DNA from: Atlantibacter hermannii
Lineage (GTDB): Bacteria > Pseudomonadota > Gammaproteobacteria > Enterobacterales > Enterobacteriaceae
Assembly (NCBI GenBank): GCA_900635495.1
Contig: LR134136.1
Location: 2,046,001 to 2,110,000, forward strand
Length of the DNA: 64,000 nt
Direction: 5' to 3'
The position numbers and the translations under genes were made by a program. Shown piece after piece: positions 1-8,459 of this stretch (position 1 is its first letter; every line of letters starts with the position of its first letter). Below the pieces are notes generated by a model. It saw only the letters and a list, made by a program, of their open reading frames with translations, was not told the origin of the DNA and did no database searches.

Positions 1-1255
1 ACACCAGTAAACAGAAGGAACTGAACAAGGCCCTGCAGGAAGGGCGCATCCTTCAGGGAAGCTACAACACCCTGATGGCTGCAGCGAAAAAGGAATACGA
101 GAGCTCCCTTAAAAAGCCCGCCAAAACCACCACGCCTGGTGGTATTAAAGCGTCAGATTCGATCAGCGCTCAAACACTCGAACTCCAGACACAGCTGGAG
201 GTGTTGCGTCAGCACCGTGGTCTGAATGACACCATCAGCCAGCAGAGACAGAACCTCTGGAAAGAACAGGCCAGGTTCTCGGTTCTGGAGCAGGCCGCGA
301 AAACCCGCGCACTGACGGCTGACGAAAAGTCCCTGCTCAGCAATAAAGAGCAGATACTGGCGCAGGCTGAAATTAATGCCCGCCTGGGTGATCAGATCTC
401 CATTCAGGAGCGCCTCAATAACCTACAGGACAGGGCGCAGAAATATACGACGCAGATGGGTGAAAAAACCCGGGCACTGACGGAAAGTACCGGGCTGAGT
501 AGCCGTAAAACGCAGCGCCGTCTGGAAGAAGCACAACTGCTGCAGGGCTGGAAAAATGCAGGGGTACCGAAACGGACGAAGGGTACCGGCAGGAGCTGGA
601 GTCGCTCAGGAATTTTTACGCGGCTCAGGATGAGTTACGCAGTAACTGGCAGGCAGGGGCACGAACCGCATGGGCTAACTATGTTGATTCAGCTTCTGAC
701 GCGTACGGCCAGATGGAATCATTAGCCTCTACCGCGTTTGACGGTATCAGTGAAAACATGGCAGCAATGCTCACTAACGGTAAAGCAAGCTGGTCAGATT
801 TTACGCGATCAATTATGTCCATGCTTACCCAAATACTGATGAAGCAGGCGCTGGTGGGAATGGTGAATTCGGCCACGACTGCAATGGGCTTTGCCACCGG
901 CGGTTACACAGGATCCGGGGGGAAATACGAGCCTGCAGGGGTTGTTCACCGGGGCGAGTTCGTATTTACCAAAGAAGCAACCAGCCGCCTCGGTGTGGGC
1001 AATCTCTATAACCTGATGCGGGGTTACGCTTCGGGTGGTCTTGTCGGTGGTGGGTCAACAGCCGTCGCCGCGCCTTTTGGTGTCAGCGTCTATGCGCCTG
1101 TTTCCGTCACCTCCCCGCAAAATGAAGCGAAGCAACCTCCCGGAGACCAGCTCGGGCGGGCTTACCAGCAGGTCATTACGCAGGCTGTTAATGATGGCAT
1201 TGCTAAAGCAGTGCGTCCTGGCGGCCTGATCTGGGTAGCCCAGCAAAAACGGTAG
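1..1255 (+). pseudogene. Prophage tail tape measure protein (lambda gpH-like), 5'-truncated by the window and frameshifted
   Basis: The tape measure protein sets tail length and leaves the virion with the DNA. The frame is open from base 3 and reads a Gln/Lys/Glu-rich coiled coil until about base 560. It then goes wrong at a GGGG run (561-564): adding one G continues into the frame that reads GYRQELESL and on to a stop at 1253-1255. The C-terminal part has the family's typical GGYTGSGGKYEPAGVVHRGE segment and the Gly-rich SGGLVGGG end. It sits directly before the M-L-K-I-J tail tip genes, as gpH does in lambda. The break is one missing base; prophage decay and base-call error are both possible, and ten similar indels elsewhere in the window favour error. 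Confidence 0.85.
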
Positions 1256-1315
1256 TTACTTTTCATATATCGTTTAAGTAAAATACATTTATTTTGAGCG
1301 GTTTAGGATATTAAA

Positions 1316-1678
1316 ATGACTAAATTTAGTATTTTTGCTTTAACCTGCTTTTTTTTGGCCGGTTGTAATGGGCAAAATAGTGAAGCTATAGATTTTGGAA
1401 AGCAAAAAGTCATGGAGTCTCTTCGCGATCCTGACAGTGCTATTTTCAAGGGTGTAATGTTTTCACCAGATAATGAAAATAGTGAAGCTAAACTTAGCGG
1501 TTATATATGCGGCAAGGTGAATGCCAAAAATGCATTTGGTGGCTATCAAGGTGATACTTTATTTTACATATATGTAGAAAGCACATCTTATGGATTTGAT
1601 CATGGAGAACCAGCATTATTATCAAATTCAGACATAGAAAGCCTTAAGCGCTACAGAAGGTATTGCAATAATAATTAG
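1316..1678 (+). CDS. Small prophage lipoprotein, probable moron
   Basis: A 120-residue protein of unrecognised function. The N-terminus is a lipoprotein signal peptide with the lipobox LAGC, so Cys17 would be lipidated. The mature part holds only two more cysteines (in YICGKV and RRYCNN) and no motif I can name. The gene is clearly more AT-rich than the tail genes on both sides and lies in a gap between H and M where lambda has nothing. That is the mark of a moron: a gene transcribed on its own and expressed from the prophage, often changing the host envelope. Superinfection exclusion or serum/phage resistance would fit the envelope location but is only inferred. Confidence 0.75.
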   Translation: MTKFSIFALTCFFLAGCNGQNSEAIDFGKQKVMESLRDPDSAIFKGVMFSPDNENSEAKLSGYICGKVNAKNAFGGYQGDTLFYIYVESTSYGFDHGEPALLSNSDIESLKRYRRYCNNN

Positions 1679-1714
1679 CCATGCTGAGGGTACGAAGAAT
1701 CTTTAAGGTGGTCT

Positions 1715-2062
1715 ATGACTATTGAAATATTCCCTTGGTCGATTCAGTCGTCCAGTCAGCCTACAACCAAAAGCACCGACACAATCCGTAAGGTTCAGTT
1801 TGGCGATAGTTATAAGCAGGTCAGCGGCTCAGGGCTGAACAGCGAGATCCTTACATACGAATACTCTTTTACCGGGAGACCAGAACTGGGCCTTCAGATT
1901 TATGCTTTTCTACGGCGACATAAAACCAAATCATTTTCGTTTAAGCCGCCATTTGGCGAACTCGCTTTATGGCGGGTTGAGGCTGACAGTCTTCAGAAGG
2001 TCATAAAGAGCAAAACGGTAATGACAATTACTGCAACCTTTGAACAGGCGTTTGCACCATGA
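1715..2062 (+). CDS. Phage minor tail protein M (tail tip)
   Basis: A 115-residue protein of the lambda gpM family (phage minor tail protein). It opens with IEIFPWSIQ, continues through RKVQFGDSYKQ and ends with a Phe/Ala-rich tail, all usual for the family at the usual length (about 110). gpM joins the tail tip complex between the tip and the tube. A good Shine-Dalgarno (AAGGTGG) lies a few bases before the ATG. The stop overlaps the start of the next gene in ATGA, indicating coupled translation with L. Confidence 0.93.
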   Translation: MTIEIFPWSIQSSSQPTTKSTDTIRKVQFGDSYKQVSGSGLNSEILTYEYSFTGRPELGLQIYAFLRRHKTKSFSFKPPFGELALWRVEADSLQKVIKSKTVMTITATFEQAFAP

Positions 2063-2811
2063 TCAACAGCGATTACCAGAAACTTGAGCCGGGCGACACA
2101 GTCCGGCTTTTTTCTGTCGACGGCACGGCATTCGGCGTGGGGGAGGTTATGCGCTTTCACAGTCACAGCATTCCCCATTCTGAAGCTGAAATAATCTCCG
2201 CCGGGGGTGACGAATCAAAACTGGCGGCAAAAAGCATCTGGTGGCAGGGCCAGGAATATAAGGCCTGGCCGTGTGAGATTGAAGGAATAGAAAAATCGAC
2301 GGGGGGCGAAAGTGCGCAGCCGGTCTTTCGTGTTGCCAACCTTGATGGTTCGATCACAGCACTGTGTCTGGCGTATGACGATATGCTGCAGGCGAAGGTC
2401 ACTATCCACGACACGCTGGCGCAATACCTCGACGCGCGAAACTTTCCCGTCGGAAACCCGACCGCAGATGCCACGCAGGAAAAGCTGCAGGTCTGGTATA
2501 TCGACGCGAAAACCTCTGAAACCAACGAGGTTGTAGAGTTTGCGTTATCCAGCCCGATGGATTTGCAGGGGCTGATGATCCCGACACGTCAGCTTCACTC
2601 TCTCTGCACCTGGTGCATCCGTAATAAATATCGTACCGGTGATGGCTGTGATTACGCCGGGACGCGCTATTTCGACAAAAACAACAATCCCGTGGATGAT
2701 CCGTCCCGCGATGAATGCAACGGCACGCTGACCGCCTGTAAGCTGCGGTTCGGTGAAGGTAACGAGCTGCCGTTCGGAGGTTTTCCGGGTACATCCCTGA
2801 TTCGGAGCTGA
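2059..2811 (+). CDS. Phage minor tail protein L (tail tip, iron-sulfur type)
   Basis: A 250-residue homologue of lambda gpL, a tail tip protein. The C-terminal third contains spaced cysteines (LCTWCIRN, GDGCDYAG, RDECNG, TACKLRFG), the pattern that holds a [4Fe-4S] cluster in gpL. The N-terminal part is a mixed beta domain with no other recognisable motif. Start overlaps the M stop by four bases and the stop is one base before the K start, so M-L-K are translated as a block. Length is close to lambda L (232). Confidence 0.93.
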   Translation: MINSDYQKLEPGDTVRLFSVDGTAFGVGEVMRFHSHSIPHSEAEIISAGGDESKLAAKSIWWQGQEYKAWPCEIEGIEKSTGGESAQPVFRVANLDGSITALCLAYDDMLQAKVTIHDTLAQYLDARNFPVGNPTADATQEKLQVWYIDAKTSETNEVVEFALSSPMDLQGLMIPTRQLHSLCTWCIRNKYRTGDGCDYAGTRYFDKNNNPVDDPSRDECNGTLTACKLRFGEGNELPFGGFPGTSLIRS

Positions 2812-2812
2812 C

Positions 2813-3523
2813 ATGCGCAAAAAGACCATTGAGGCCATCATGGCCCACGCCGAAGCGGAATATCCGCGCGAGTGCTGCGGAGTGGTGGCGCAGAAAAGCA
2901 GGGTGGAAAAATATTTCCCATGTCGCAATCTCGCTACTGAACCCACAGAACATTTTCACCTCTCGCCGGAGGATTACGCCACAGCGGAAGACTGGGGCGC
3001 GGTCACCGCCATCGTGCACAGCCATCCTGATGCCACCACGCAGCCGAGTGAACTGGATAAGGCGCAGTGTGATGTGACGGCGCTGCCCTGGCATATCGTC
3101 AGCTGGCCGGAAGGTGATTTACGGACCATCATGCCGCGAGGTGATATTCCACTTCTGGAGCGTCCATTTGTGCTGGGCGTTTACGACTGCTGGGGGCTGG
3201 TGATGAGTTACTACCGCCAGACGTACGGCACCGAGCTGGCTGATTACCGCGTCGATTACCCCTGGTGGGAGGACCGCTACCCGGATAACTTTTACCAGGA
3301 TAGCTGGTACGAATGCGGATTCCGGGAGTTTACCGGCGCGCCGCAGCCGGGTGACGTGGTGATTATGCAGGTGCAGTCGAATAAGTGGAACCACGCCGGA
3401 GTATTGCTGGAAGGGAACATACTGCTTCACCATCTTTACGGTCACCTCAGCCAGCGGGTGCCGTACGGTGGTTACTGGATGGAACGTACAATGAAGATTT
3501 TACGCCACAAGTCTCTATGCTAA
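2813..3523 (+). CDS. Phage tail assembly protein K (JAMM peptidase plus NlpC/P60 domain)
   Basis: A 236-residue two-domain protein as in lambda gpK. Residues 1-100 are a Mov34/JAMM metal-protease-like domain with the zinc motif H69-S-H71...S...D82. Residues 110-236 are an NlpC/P60 cysteine hydrolase domain with the nucleophile Cys126 in YDCWGL and a downstream His in WNHAGVLL. The protein is needed for tail tip assembly and may cleave peptidoglycan or process a partner. It follows L by one base. The next gene in lambda would be I; here a small lipoprotein gene is inserted first. Confidence 0.93.
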   Translation: MRKKTIEAIMAHAEAEYPRECCGVVAQKSRVEKYFPCRNLATEPTEHFHLSPEDYATAEDWGAVTAIVHSHPDATTQPSELDKAQCDVTALPWHIVSWPEGDLRTIMPRGDIPLLERPFVLGVYDCWGLVMSYYRQTYGTELADYRVDYPWWEDRYPDNFYQDSWYECGFREFTGAPQPGDVVIMQVQSNKWNHAGVLLEGNILLHHLYGHLSQRVPYGGYWMERTMKILRHKSLC

Positions 3524-3553
3524 CCTTTCCCCACATCAAAAGAGGATAGGGAT

Positions 3554-3889
3554 ATGAAAAAATCTATTATATTTATTTCTTTGTTTAGTTTGTTAGGCTG
3601 TAGTGCTTCTTCTTTACAGAAAGGAGCCCCTATCTATTCTGGTCATTCAACAAAAAATGCAGCTCAATTAAATAAATGCTTATCACCTAAATGGCAAAAT
3701 TTACATCCACAAGCGACTAGTATTGAAACAGAATCTGGTTATAGAATTTCAGCAGCGGATGATCTCTTCGGCATGTTATCTATGGCGCTCATTCAAGAGA
3801 ACGCAAATGGCGGCTCTGATGTCACGGTGTACGCTGCCAGTAAAGGTATAGGTGACCCATGGGGGAGCGCAGCACGCTCCTGTATTTAA
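3554..3889 (+). CDS. Second small prophage lipoprotein, probable moron
   Basis: A 111-residue protein with a lipoprotein signal peptide ending LLGC (Cys16 lipidated). The mature part, with NKCLSPKWQNLHPQAT and a final ARSCI, keeps two cysteines that could form a disulfide. I recognise no named family with certainty. A purine-rich ribosome site (GAGGATAGGG) precedes the ATG and a strong terminator follows at 3905-3928, so this is a self-contained unit inserted between K and I. Composition is AT-rich against the neighbours. Like the lipoprotein at 1316-1678 it probably acts in the host envelope during lysogeny; this is inference from location and signal. Confidence 0.75.
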   Translation: MKKSIIFISLFSLLGCSASSLQKGAPIYSGHSTKNAAQLNKCLSPKWQNLHPQATSIETESGYRISAADDLFGMLSMALIQENANGGSDVTVYAASKGIGDPWGSAARSCI

Positions 3890-3904
3890 TCATATGAATA
3901 ATTT

Positions 3905-3928
3905 AAAGCCACTTTAAGTGGCTTTTTT
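3905..3928 (+). terminator. Rho-independent terminator after the second lipoprotein gene
   Basis: The stem AAGCCACT/AGTGGCTT with a tight loop is followed by six T on the + strand. It ends the moron unit ahead of tail gene I. Confidence 0.85.
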
Positions 3929-3940
3929 ATTGGAGGGAAT

Positions 3941-4543
3941 ATGCAAGAAGTTATGACTAGAATAGAACTGGGGGGGGTTCTTGGTAAGACTTTCGGAAAG
4001 ATTCATTATCGATTAATAAGAACAACAGCTGAATCTGTTAATGCCCTTTCAAAAACGATTGATGGCTTCGAGAAATATCTTAATACAAGTCGCATTCGCG
4101 GGCTCACTTATGCCGTTTTCAGAGGAAAGAAAAACATTGCAAAAGACGCTCTTGGGTTTCCTCTTACGGGTGAAGTTATTCGTATAGTTCCAGTCGTAAT
4201 AGGAAGTAAAAAAGCGGGAATGCTTCAGACAATTTTAGGTGCGGTTCTTGTTGTTGTTGGCGCTTTAGGGGTGACGTTTGGGCAGGCATGGGGGGGTGCA
4301 GCTTGGGGTCCCGCCACCATGAAAATTGGTGCAGCCATGATGCTAGGAGGTGTAGTCCAGATGTTGTCTCCACAGACAGTAGGTCTCTCCAGCAAACAGG
4401 ACGCCGATAATCGCGCATCATATGCGTTCGGCGGTGTGACAAATACAGCCGCGCAGGGGTATCCCGTTCCAATTGGATACGGAAAACGTCGTATTGGCGG
4501 CGCGATTATTTCCGCCGGAATTTACGTCGAAGATCAACAATAA
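3941..4543 (+). CDS. Phage tail assembly protein I
   Basis: A 200-residue homologue of lambda gpI, an assembly factor for the tail tip that is not found in the virion. Residues 60-90 hold the usual GEVIRIVPVVIGSKK segment, followed by a long hydrophobic Gly/Ala/Val-rich stretch (about residues 90-140) and a C-terminal PVPIGYGKRRIGG segment; this layout is typical of gpI. A Shine-Dalgarno GGAGGG is placed well before the ATG. The gene lies between K and J as in lambda apart from the inserted lipoprotein. Confidence 0.92.
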   Translation: MQEVMTRIELGGVLGKTFGKIHYRLIRTTAESVNALSKTIDGFEKYLNTSRIRGLTYAVFRGKKNIAKDALGFPLTGEVIRIVPVVIGSKKAGMLQTILGAVLVVVGALGVTFGQAWGGAAWGPATMKIGAAMMLGGVVQMLSPQTVGLSSKQDADNRASYAFGGVTNTAAQGYPVPIGYGKRRIGGAIISAGIYVEDQQ

Positions 4544-4568
4544 CCCTCCTGATTATTTCCTCACAGTC

Positions 4569-4590
4569 ACCGCCGCCTGGCGGTTTTTTT
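4569..4590 (+). terminator. Hairpin with T-run between tail genes I and J
   Basis: ACCGCC/GGCGGT stem with a 4-base loop followed by seven T, just before the J start. In a late operon that runs through antitermination this would be read through. It could lower J expression when antitermination is absent. Confidence 0.7.
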
Positions 4591-4601
4591 ATGGGCGCAA
4601 C

Positions 4602-7600
4602 ATGGCAGAACTTATCAAAGGGCGCAAAGGCGGCGGCTCCAAACAGCGCACGCCCACGGAACAACCGGACGATCTCCAGTCGGTGGCAAAAGCGAAAATC
4701 CTTATCGCCCTGGGCGAGGGGGAGTTTGCTGGTGGACTGACAGGGCGAAATATTTTTCTGGATGGTACCCCGATTGAAAACCCGGACGGCTCCCGTAACT
4801 TTTCCGGCGTCGCCTGGGATTTCCGTCCCGGTACCCAGGCGCAGCCCTATATTCAGGGCATGCCGGGTTCTGAAAACGAAATCAGTGTCGGCACGGAAGT
4901 TTCAGGTGCCACAGCCTGGACGCGCACGTTTACCAACACACAGTTGTCTGCCGTTCGCCTGCGCATCAAATGGCCGTCACTTTACCAGCAGCTGGATAAC
5001 GGGGATCTGGTGGGCAATTCGGTTGCCTATGCAGTTGACCTGCAGACGAATGGTGGGGCGTGGCAGACTGTTATCAGTACGGCTGTAACCGGAAAAACCA
5101 CCACGGGTTACGAGCGCAGTCACCGTATTGACCTGCCGCGTGGGGGCAGCACCTGGACATTGCGGCTTCGCAAACTGACGCCGGATGCCAACAGCGCAAA
5201 AACTGGCGACACCATGACGCTGCAGAGTTACACGGAAGTGATCGACGCCAAGCTGCGTTACCCGAACACCGCGCTGCTGTACATCGAATTTGACTCCAGC
5301 CAGTTCAACGGCAGCATACCGCAGATTTCCTGTGAACCGGCGATGCGCGTGATCCGCGTGCCTGATAATTATGATCCACTGACACGCGCCTATAACGGCA
5401 CCTGGACGGGCGGGTTTAAATGGGCCTGGACAGATAACCCGGCGTGGATTTTTTACGATATCGTGGTCGCCGACCGCTTTGGCCTGGGCCACCGGCTGAC
5501 GGCGGCCAATATCGATAAGTGGACGCTGTACCAGGTGGCACAGTACTGCGATCAACTGGTACCGGACGGAAAGGGCGGAAATGGCCTGGAGCCACGTTAT
5601 ACCTGTAACGTCTATGTGCAGGACCGTAACGAGGCATATACCGTGCTGCGGGACTTTGCGGCTATCTTTCGGGGCATGACCTACTGGGGCGGCAACCAGA
5701 TCGTGGCGCTGGCAGACATGCCACGCGATATCGATTACAGCTACACCCGCGCCAGCGTCGTAAACGGTGAATTCGTTTACTCGAGCAGCACGACCAAAAC
5801 CCGTTACACCACAGCGCTGGTCTCTTATTCCGACCCGGCTAACGGTTACGCTGACGCCATGGAGCCGGTGTTTGAACAGCCACTGGTCGCACGCTACGGG
5901 TTCAACCAGCTTGAGATGACCGCGATTGGTTGCACCCGGCAGAGTGAAGCAAACCGCAAGGGACGCTGGGGTATTCTGACCAACAACAAGGACCGTATTG
6001 TCACGTTCTCCGTAGGGCTGGACGGTAATATCCCGCAGCCCGGCTATATCATTGCTGTCGCAGACGAAATGCTGTCCGGTAAAGTCACCGGCGGCCGCAT
6101 CAGTTCGGTTAACGGGCGCGTGATCAACCTCGACCGCGTGCCTGATGCAAAGCCGGGCGATCGCCTTATTCTCAATCTTCCTTCCGGCGCGTCACAGGCC
6201 AGAACAATCCAGGCGATCAACGGTCAGGCCGTTACGGTCAGTATCGCTTACGGGGAAATACCGCAGGCGGAAAGCGTCTGGGTAGTGGAGTCTGATGAGC
6301 TGTATGCCCAGCAGTACCGGGTGGTGAGTGTCAGCGACAATAACGACGGCACGTTTACCATCTCAGGCGCGTTTCACGATCCGGATAAGTATGCCCGCAT
6401 CGATACCGGCGCCATCATTGACCAGCGTCCGGTAAGCGTGATCCCGCCGGGCAGCCAGTTTGCGCCGGAAAACATCACCATAGGCTCTTACTCCGTGGTG
6501 AATCAGGGCATCAGCATTGAAACGATGCGCGCCAGCTGGAACCCCGCTCCGAACGCGATCGCGTATGAAGCGCAGTGGCGCCGCAACGACGGGAACTGGG
6601 TGAACGTGCCGCGCAGTTCGACCACGTCGTTTGAAGTGCCGGGCATCTATGCAGGGCGCTACCTGGTGCGTGTCCGCGCCATCAACGCGGCGGAGATATC
6701 CAGCGGCTGGGGATACTCTCAGGAGAAAGCGCTGACGGGTAAAGTCGGTAACCCGCCGAAGCCGATTAATTTCGCGGCCACCGGCATTAACTGGGGCATT
6801 CGCCTCACCTGGGCTTTTCCGCCCAACACGGAAGACACGCTGAAAACGGAAATTCAGTACACGCCACGTGATGACCACGCCGATCCGCTTTTGCTGTCGG
6901 ATGTGCCATATCCACAAATGGATTACACCCAGCTTGGTTTGCGGGCGGGCCAGATTTTCTGGTACCGCGCTCAGCTGGTCGACAAAACGGGTAATGAATC
7001 AGGCTGGACCGACTGGATCAGGGGCATGGCTAACGACCAGGCTGCCGATTACCTGGAAGATATTGCCAAAGACCTGCTGACGTCAGAGGACGGGAAACGC
7101 CTGACAGAGCAGATTGATTTTACCCTGGCAGGACAGATGCAGGTCACACTGGCGCAGGTGGAAGGCGCGCAGATCCAGTATGAACAACTGGGGGCGGCGC
7201 GTGCGGAAATCTCTCAGGTAAAAATCACGCAGGTCGATGCGGAAAAAGCGTTCGCTCAGTTCCAGGAGCTTGTGGCCGTTCAGTTTGGCGACGCTGCTGC
7301 GGAAATCAGCGAGGTTAAAACCGCACAGGCAACGGCAGAGGAGGCCTTTGCCGAATATAAAACGACCGTCCAGGCCAGTTTTCAGAGTGTGGATTCGGCT
7401 ATCGGCATTATTAACGGCAGTATCACCACGTTGTATAACGCCCAGGTCAACGCTAACCAGGCATTCGCGCAGTACCAGCAACAGGTAACTGCACAGTTTG
7501 GTCAACAGCAGGCCGCCATTAACGAGAAATACACAGCCTATGCGGATGTTGCCAGTGCCAATGCGGTTTACACCCTCCGCACTGGCGTGAAATACAACGG

Positions 7601-8411
7601 CAACTATTACGACGCCGGGTTATCAGTAGCGGTTATGGCGGATGGCTCGGGGGTGAAAACCCGAGTGGCGATTAATGCCGATCAGTTCGTGATGTTGTCG
7701 GGGCAGGGCGGCGTCATGTACTCGCCTTTTGCCATCGTTAACGGTCAGGTGTTTCTGAGCTCCGGATTCATCCAGGACGGAACGATCACGAATACCAAAA
7801 TTGGCCAGTACATTCAGTCGAACACATGGGATGGTACTGGCAATGTTGGCTGGCACATTAACAAAAGTGGGTTTGCGTGGTTTGCCGGCGTAACCGTCAG
7901 GGGAACCGTTTATGCCGAATCAGGCTCCTTCAGGGGCACGGTTTATGCGACTGATGGTGAGTTCAGAGGCACTGTGTACGCCAGCGGAGGCAAATTTACA
8001 GGGACGGTGGAAGCCAGCAGCTTTATCGGCGACGTGGCCAACGGCATGGTATTTGATGATGCGCCGAACGGTTATGTTCGGTCCTTCCAGTATGTTGACA
8101 GCGCAACATTAAACCTGGCAAAACAGGTCGTTGTAATGATGAACGTCAGGGTTCAGGGAGCCAATAGCGGCTCTGTCGGGGCGATTGCCACCATAACGAT
8201 AAATGGTGTCTCAAGGTCGTTTAACTTTAATACCCCTGGTTCCGGGGTGTTTTCGGCAGCAGTCATGCACAGCGTGCGCACCTCCGAACGGTTAATCAAC
8301 GTGTCATGCGTAGTGAACGCAGATCAGCAACTGCCGGGCGCGGGTGCATCGATATCCTCACCCACCATGCTCATCCTGCGTGGCTCCGGCTCATTCGCGC
8401 AAACCGCTTAA
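4602..8411 (+). CDS. Phage host-specificity protein J (central tail fibre)
   Basis: A 1,269-residue homologue of lambda gpJ, the tail tip fibre that binds the host receptor. I place the start at the ATG of MAELIKGRKGGG, which matches the family N-terminus; an upstream in-frame start at 4473 would overlap I and cross the hairpin. The N-terminal 600 residues follow gpJ closely (for example WDFRPGTQ, YPNTALLYIE, DKWTLYQVAQYCDQLVPDG). One or two fibronectin type III-like domains follow (about residues 650-810), then an Ala/Gln/Glu-rich coiled coil (about 830-970). Next come a DUF1983-like region, a short tandem repeat (7899-8030) and a C-terminal receptor-binding part that does not look like lambda's. 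The receptor cannot be told from sequence. Confidence 0.93.
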   Translation: MAELIKGRKGGGSKQRTPTEQPDDLQSVAKAKILIALGEGEFAGGLTGRNIFLDGTPIENPDGSRNFSGVAWDFRPGTQAQPYIQGMPGSENEISVGTEVSGATAWTRTFTNTQLSAVRLRIKWPSLYQQLDNGDLVGNSVAYAVDLQTNGGAWQTVISTAVTGKTTTGYERSHRIDLPRGGSTWTLRLRKLTPDANSAKTGDTMTLQSYTEVIDAKLRYPNTALLYIEFDSSQFNGSIPQISCEPAMRVIRVPDNYDPLTRAYNGTWTGGFKWAWTDNPAWIFYDIVVADRFGLGHRLTAANIDKWTLYQVAQYCDQLVPDGKGGNGLEPRYTCNVYVQDRNEAYTVLRDFAAIFRGMTYWGGNQIVALADMPRDIDYSYTRASVVNGEFVYSSSTTKTRYTTALVSYSDPANGYADAMEPVFEQPLVARYGFNQLEMTAIGCTRQSEANRKGRWGILTNNKDRIVTFSVGLDGNIPQPGYIIAVADEMLSGKVTGGRISSVNGRVINLDRVPDAKPGDRLILNLPSGASQARTIQAINGQAVTVSIAYGEIPQAESVWVVESDELYAQQYRVVSVSDNNDGTFTISGAFHDPDKYARIDTGAIIDQRPVSVIPPGSQFAPENITIGSYSVVNQGISIETMRASWNPAPNAIAYEAQWRRNDGNWVNVPRSSTTSFEVPGIYAGRYLVRVRAINAAEISSGWGYSQEKALTGKVGNPPKPINFAATGINWGIRLTWAFPPNTEDTLKTEIQYTPRDDHADPLLLSDVPYPQMDYTQLGLRAGQIFWYRAQLVDKTGNESGWTDWIRGMANDQAADYLEDIAKDLLTSEDGKRLTEQIDFTLAGQMQVTLAQVEGAQIQYEQLGAARAEISQVKITQVDAEKAFAQFQELVAVQFGDAAAEISEVKTAQATAEEAFAEYKTTVQASFQSVDSAIGIINGSITTLYNAQVNANQAFAQYQQQVTAQFGQQQAAINEKYTAYADVASANAVYTLRTGVKYNGNYYDAGLSVAVMADGSGVKTRVAINADQFVMLSGQGGVMYSPFAIVNGQVFLSSGFIQDGTITNTKIGQYIQSNTWDGTGNVGWHINKSGFAWFAGVTVRGTVYAESGSFRGTVYATDGEFRGTVYASGGKFTGTVEASSFIGDVANGMVFDDAPNGYVRSFQYVDSATLNLAKQVVVMMNVRVQGANSGSVGAIATITINGVSRSFNFNTPGSGVFSAAVMHSVRTSERLINVSCVVNADQQLPGAGASISSPTMLILRGSGSFAQTA
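7899..8030 (+). repeat. Four in-frame 33-bp repeats in J
   Basis: Four successive 33-base units encode 11-residue repeats of the form (R/T)GTVxAxxGxF, for example RGTVYAESGSF and RGTVYATDGEF; the fourth is the most diverged. Such repeats usually form a beta-helical or triple-stranded shaft joining the fibre body to its tip. The repeats differ in many third codon positions, so they are not a recent expansion. Confidence 0.8.
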
Positions 8412-8415
8412 ACTA

Positions 8416-8437
8416 ACCCGCTCCGGCGGGTTTTTTA
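8416..8437 (+). terminator. Terminator after J
   Basis: CCCGC/GCGGG stem with a short loop followed by six T on the + strand, 5 bases past the J stop. Confidence 0.75.
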
Positions 8438-8459
8438 TTGCCTGTAATCAGGAGACATT

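Noticed and set aside
555..580. Programmed frameshift in the tape measure gene
   Set aside because: Lambda uses programmed frameshifting in G/GT, upstream of H, not within H. The site here has no slippery heptamer in phase and looks like the other homopolymer indels.
4473..4601. In-frame N-terminal extension of J
   Set aside because: It overlaps the end of tail gene I, crosses a terminator hairpin and has no family match; the ATG at 4602 fits gpJ starts.
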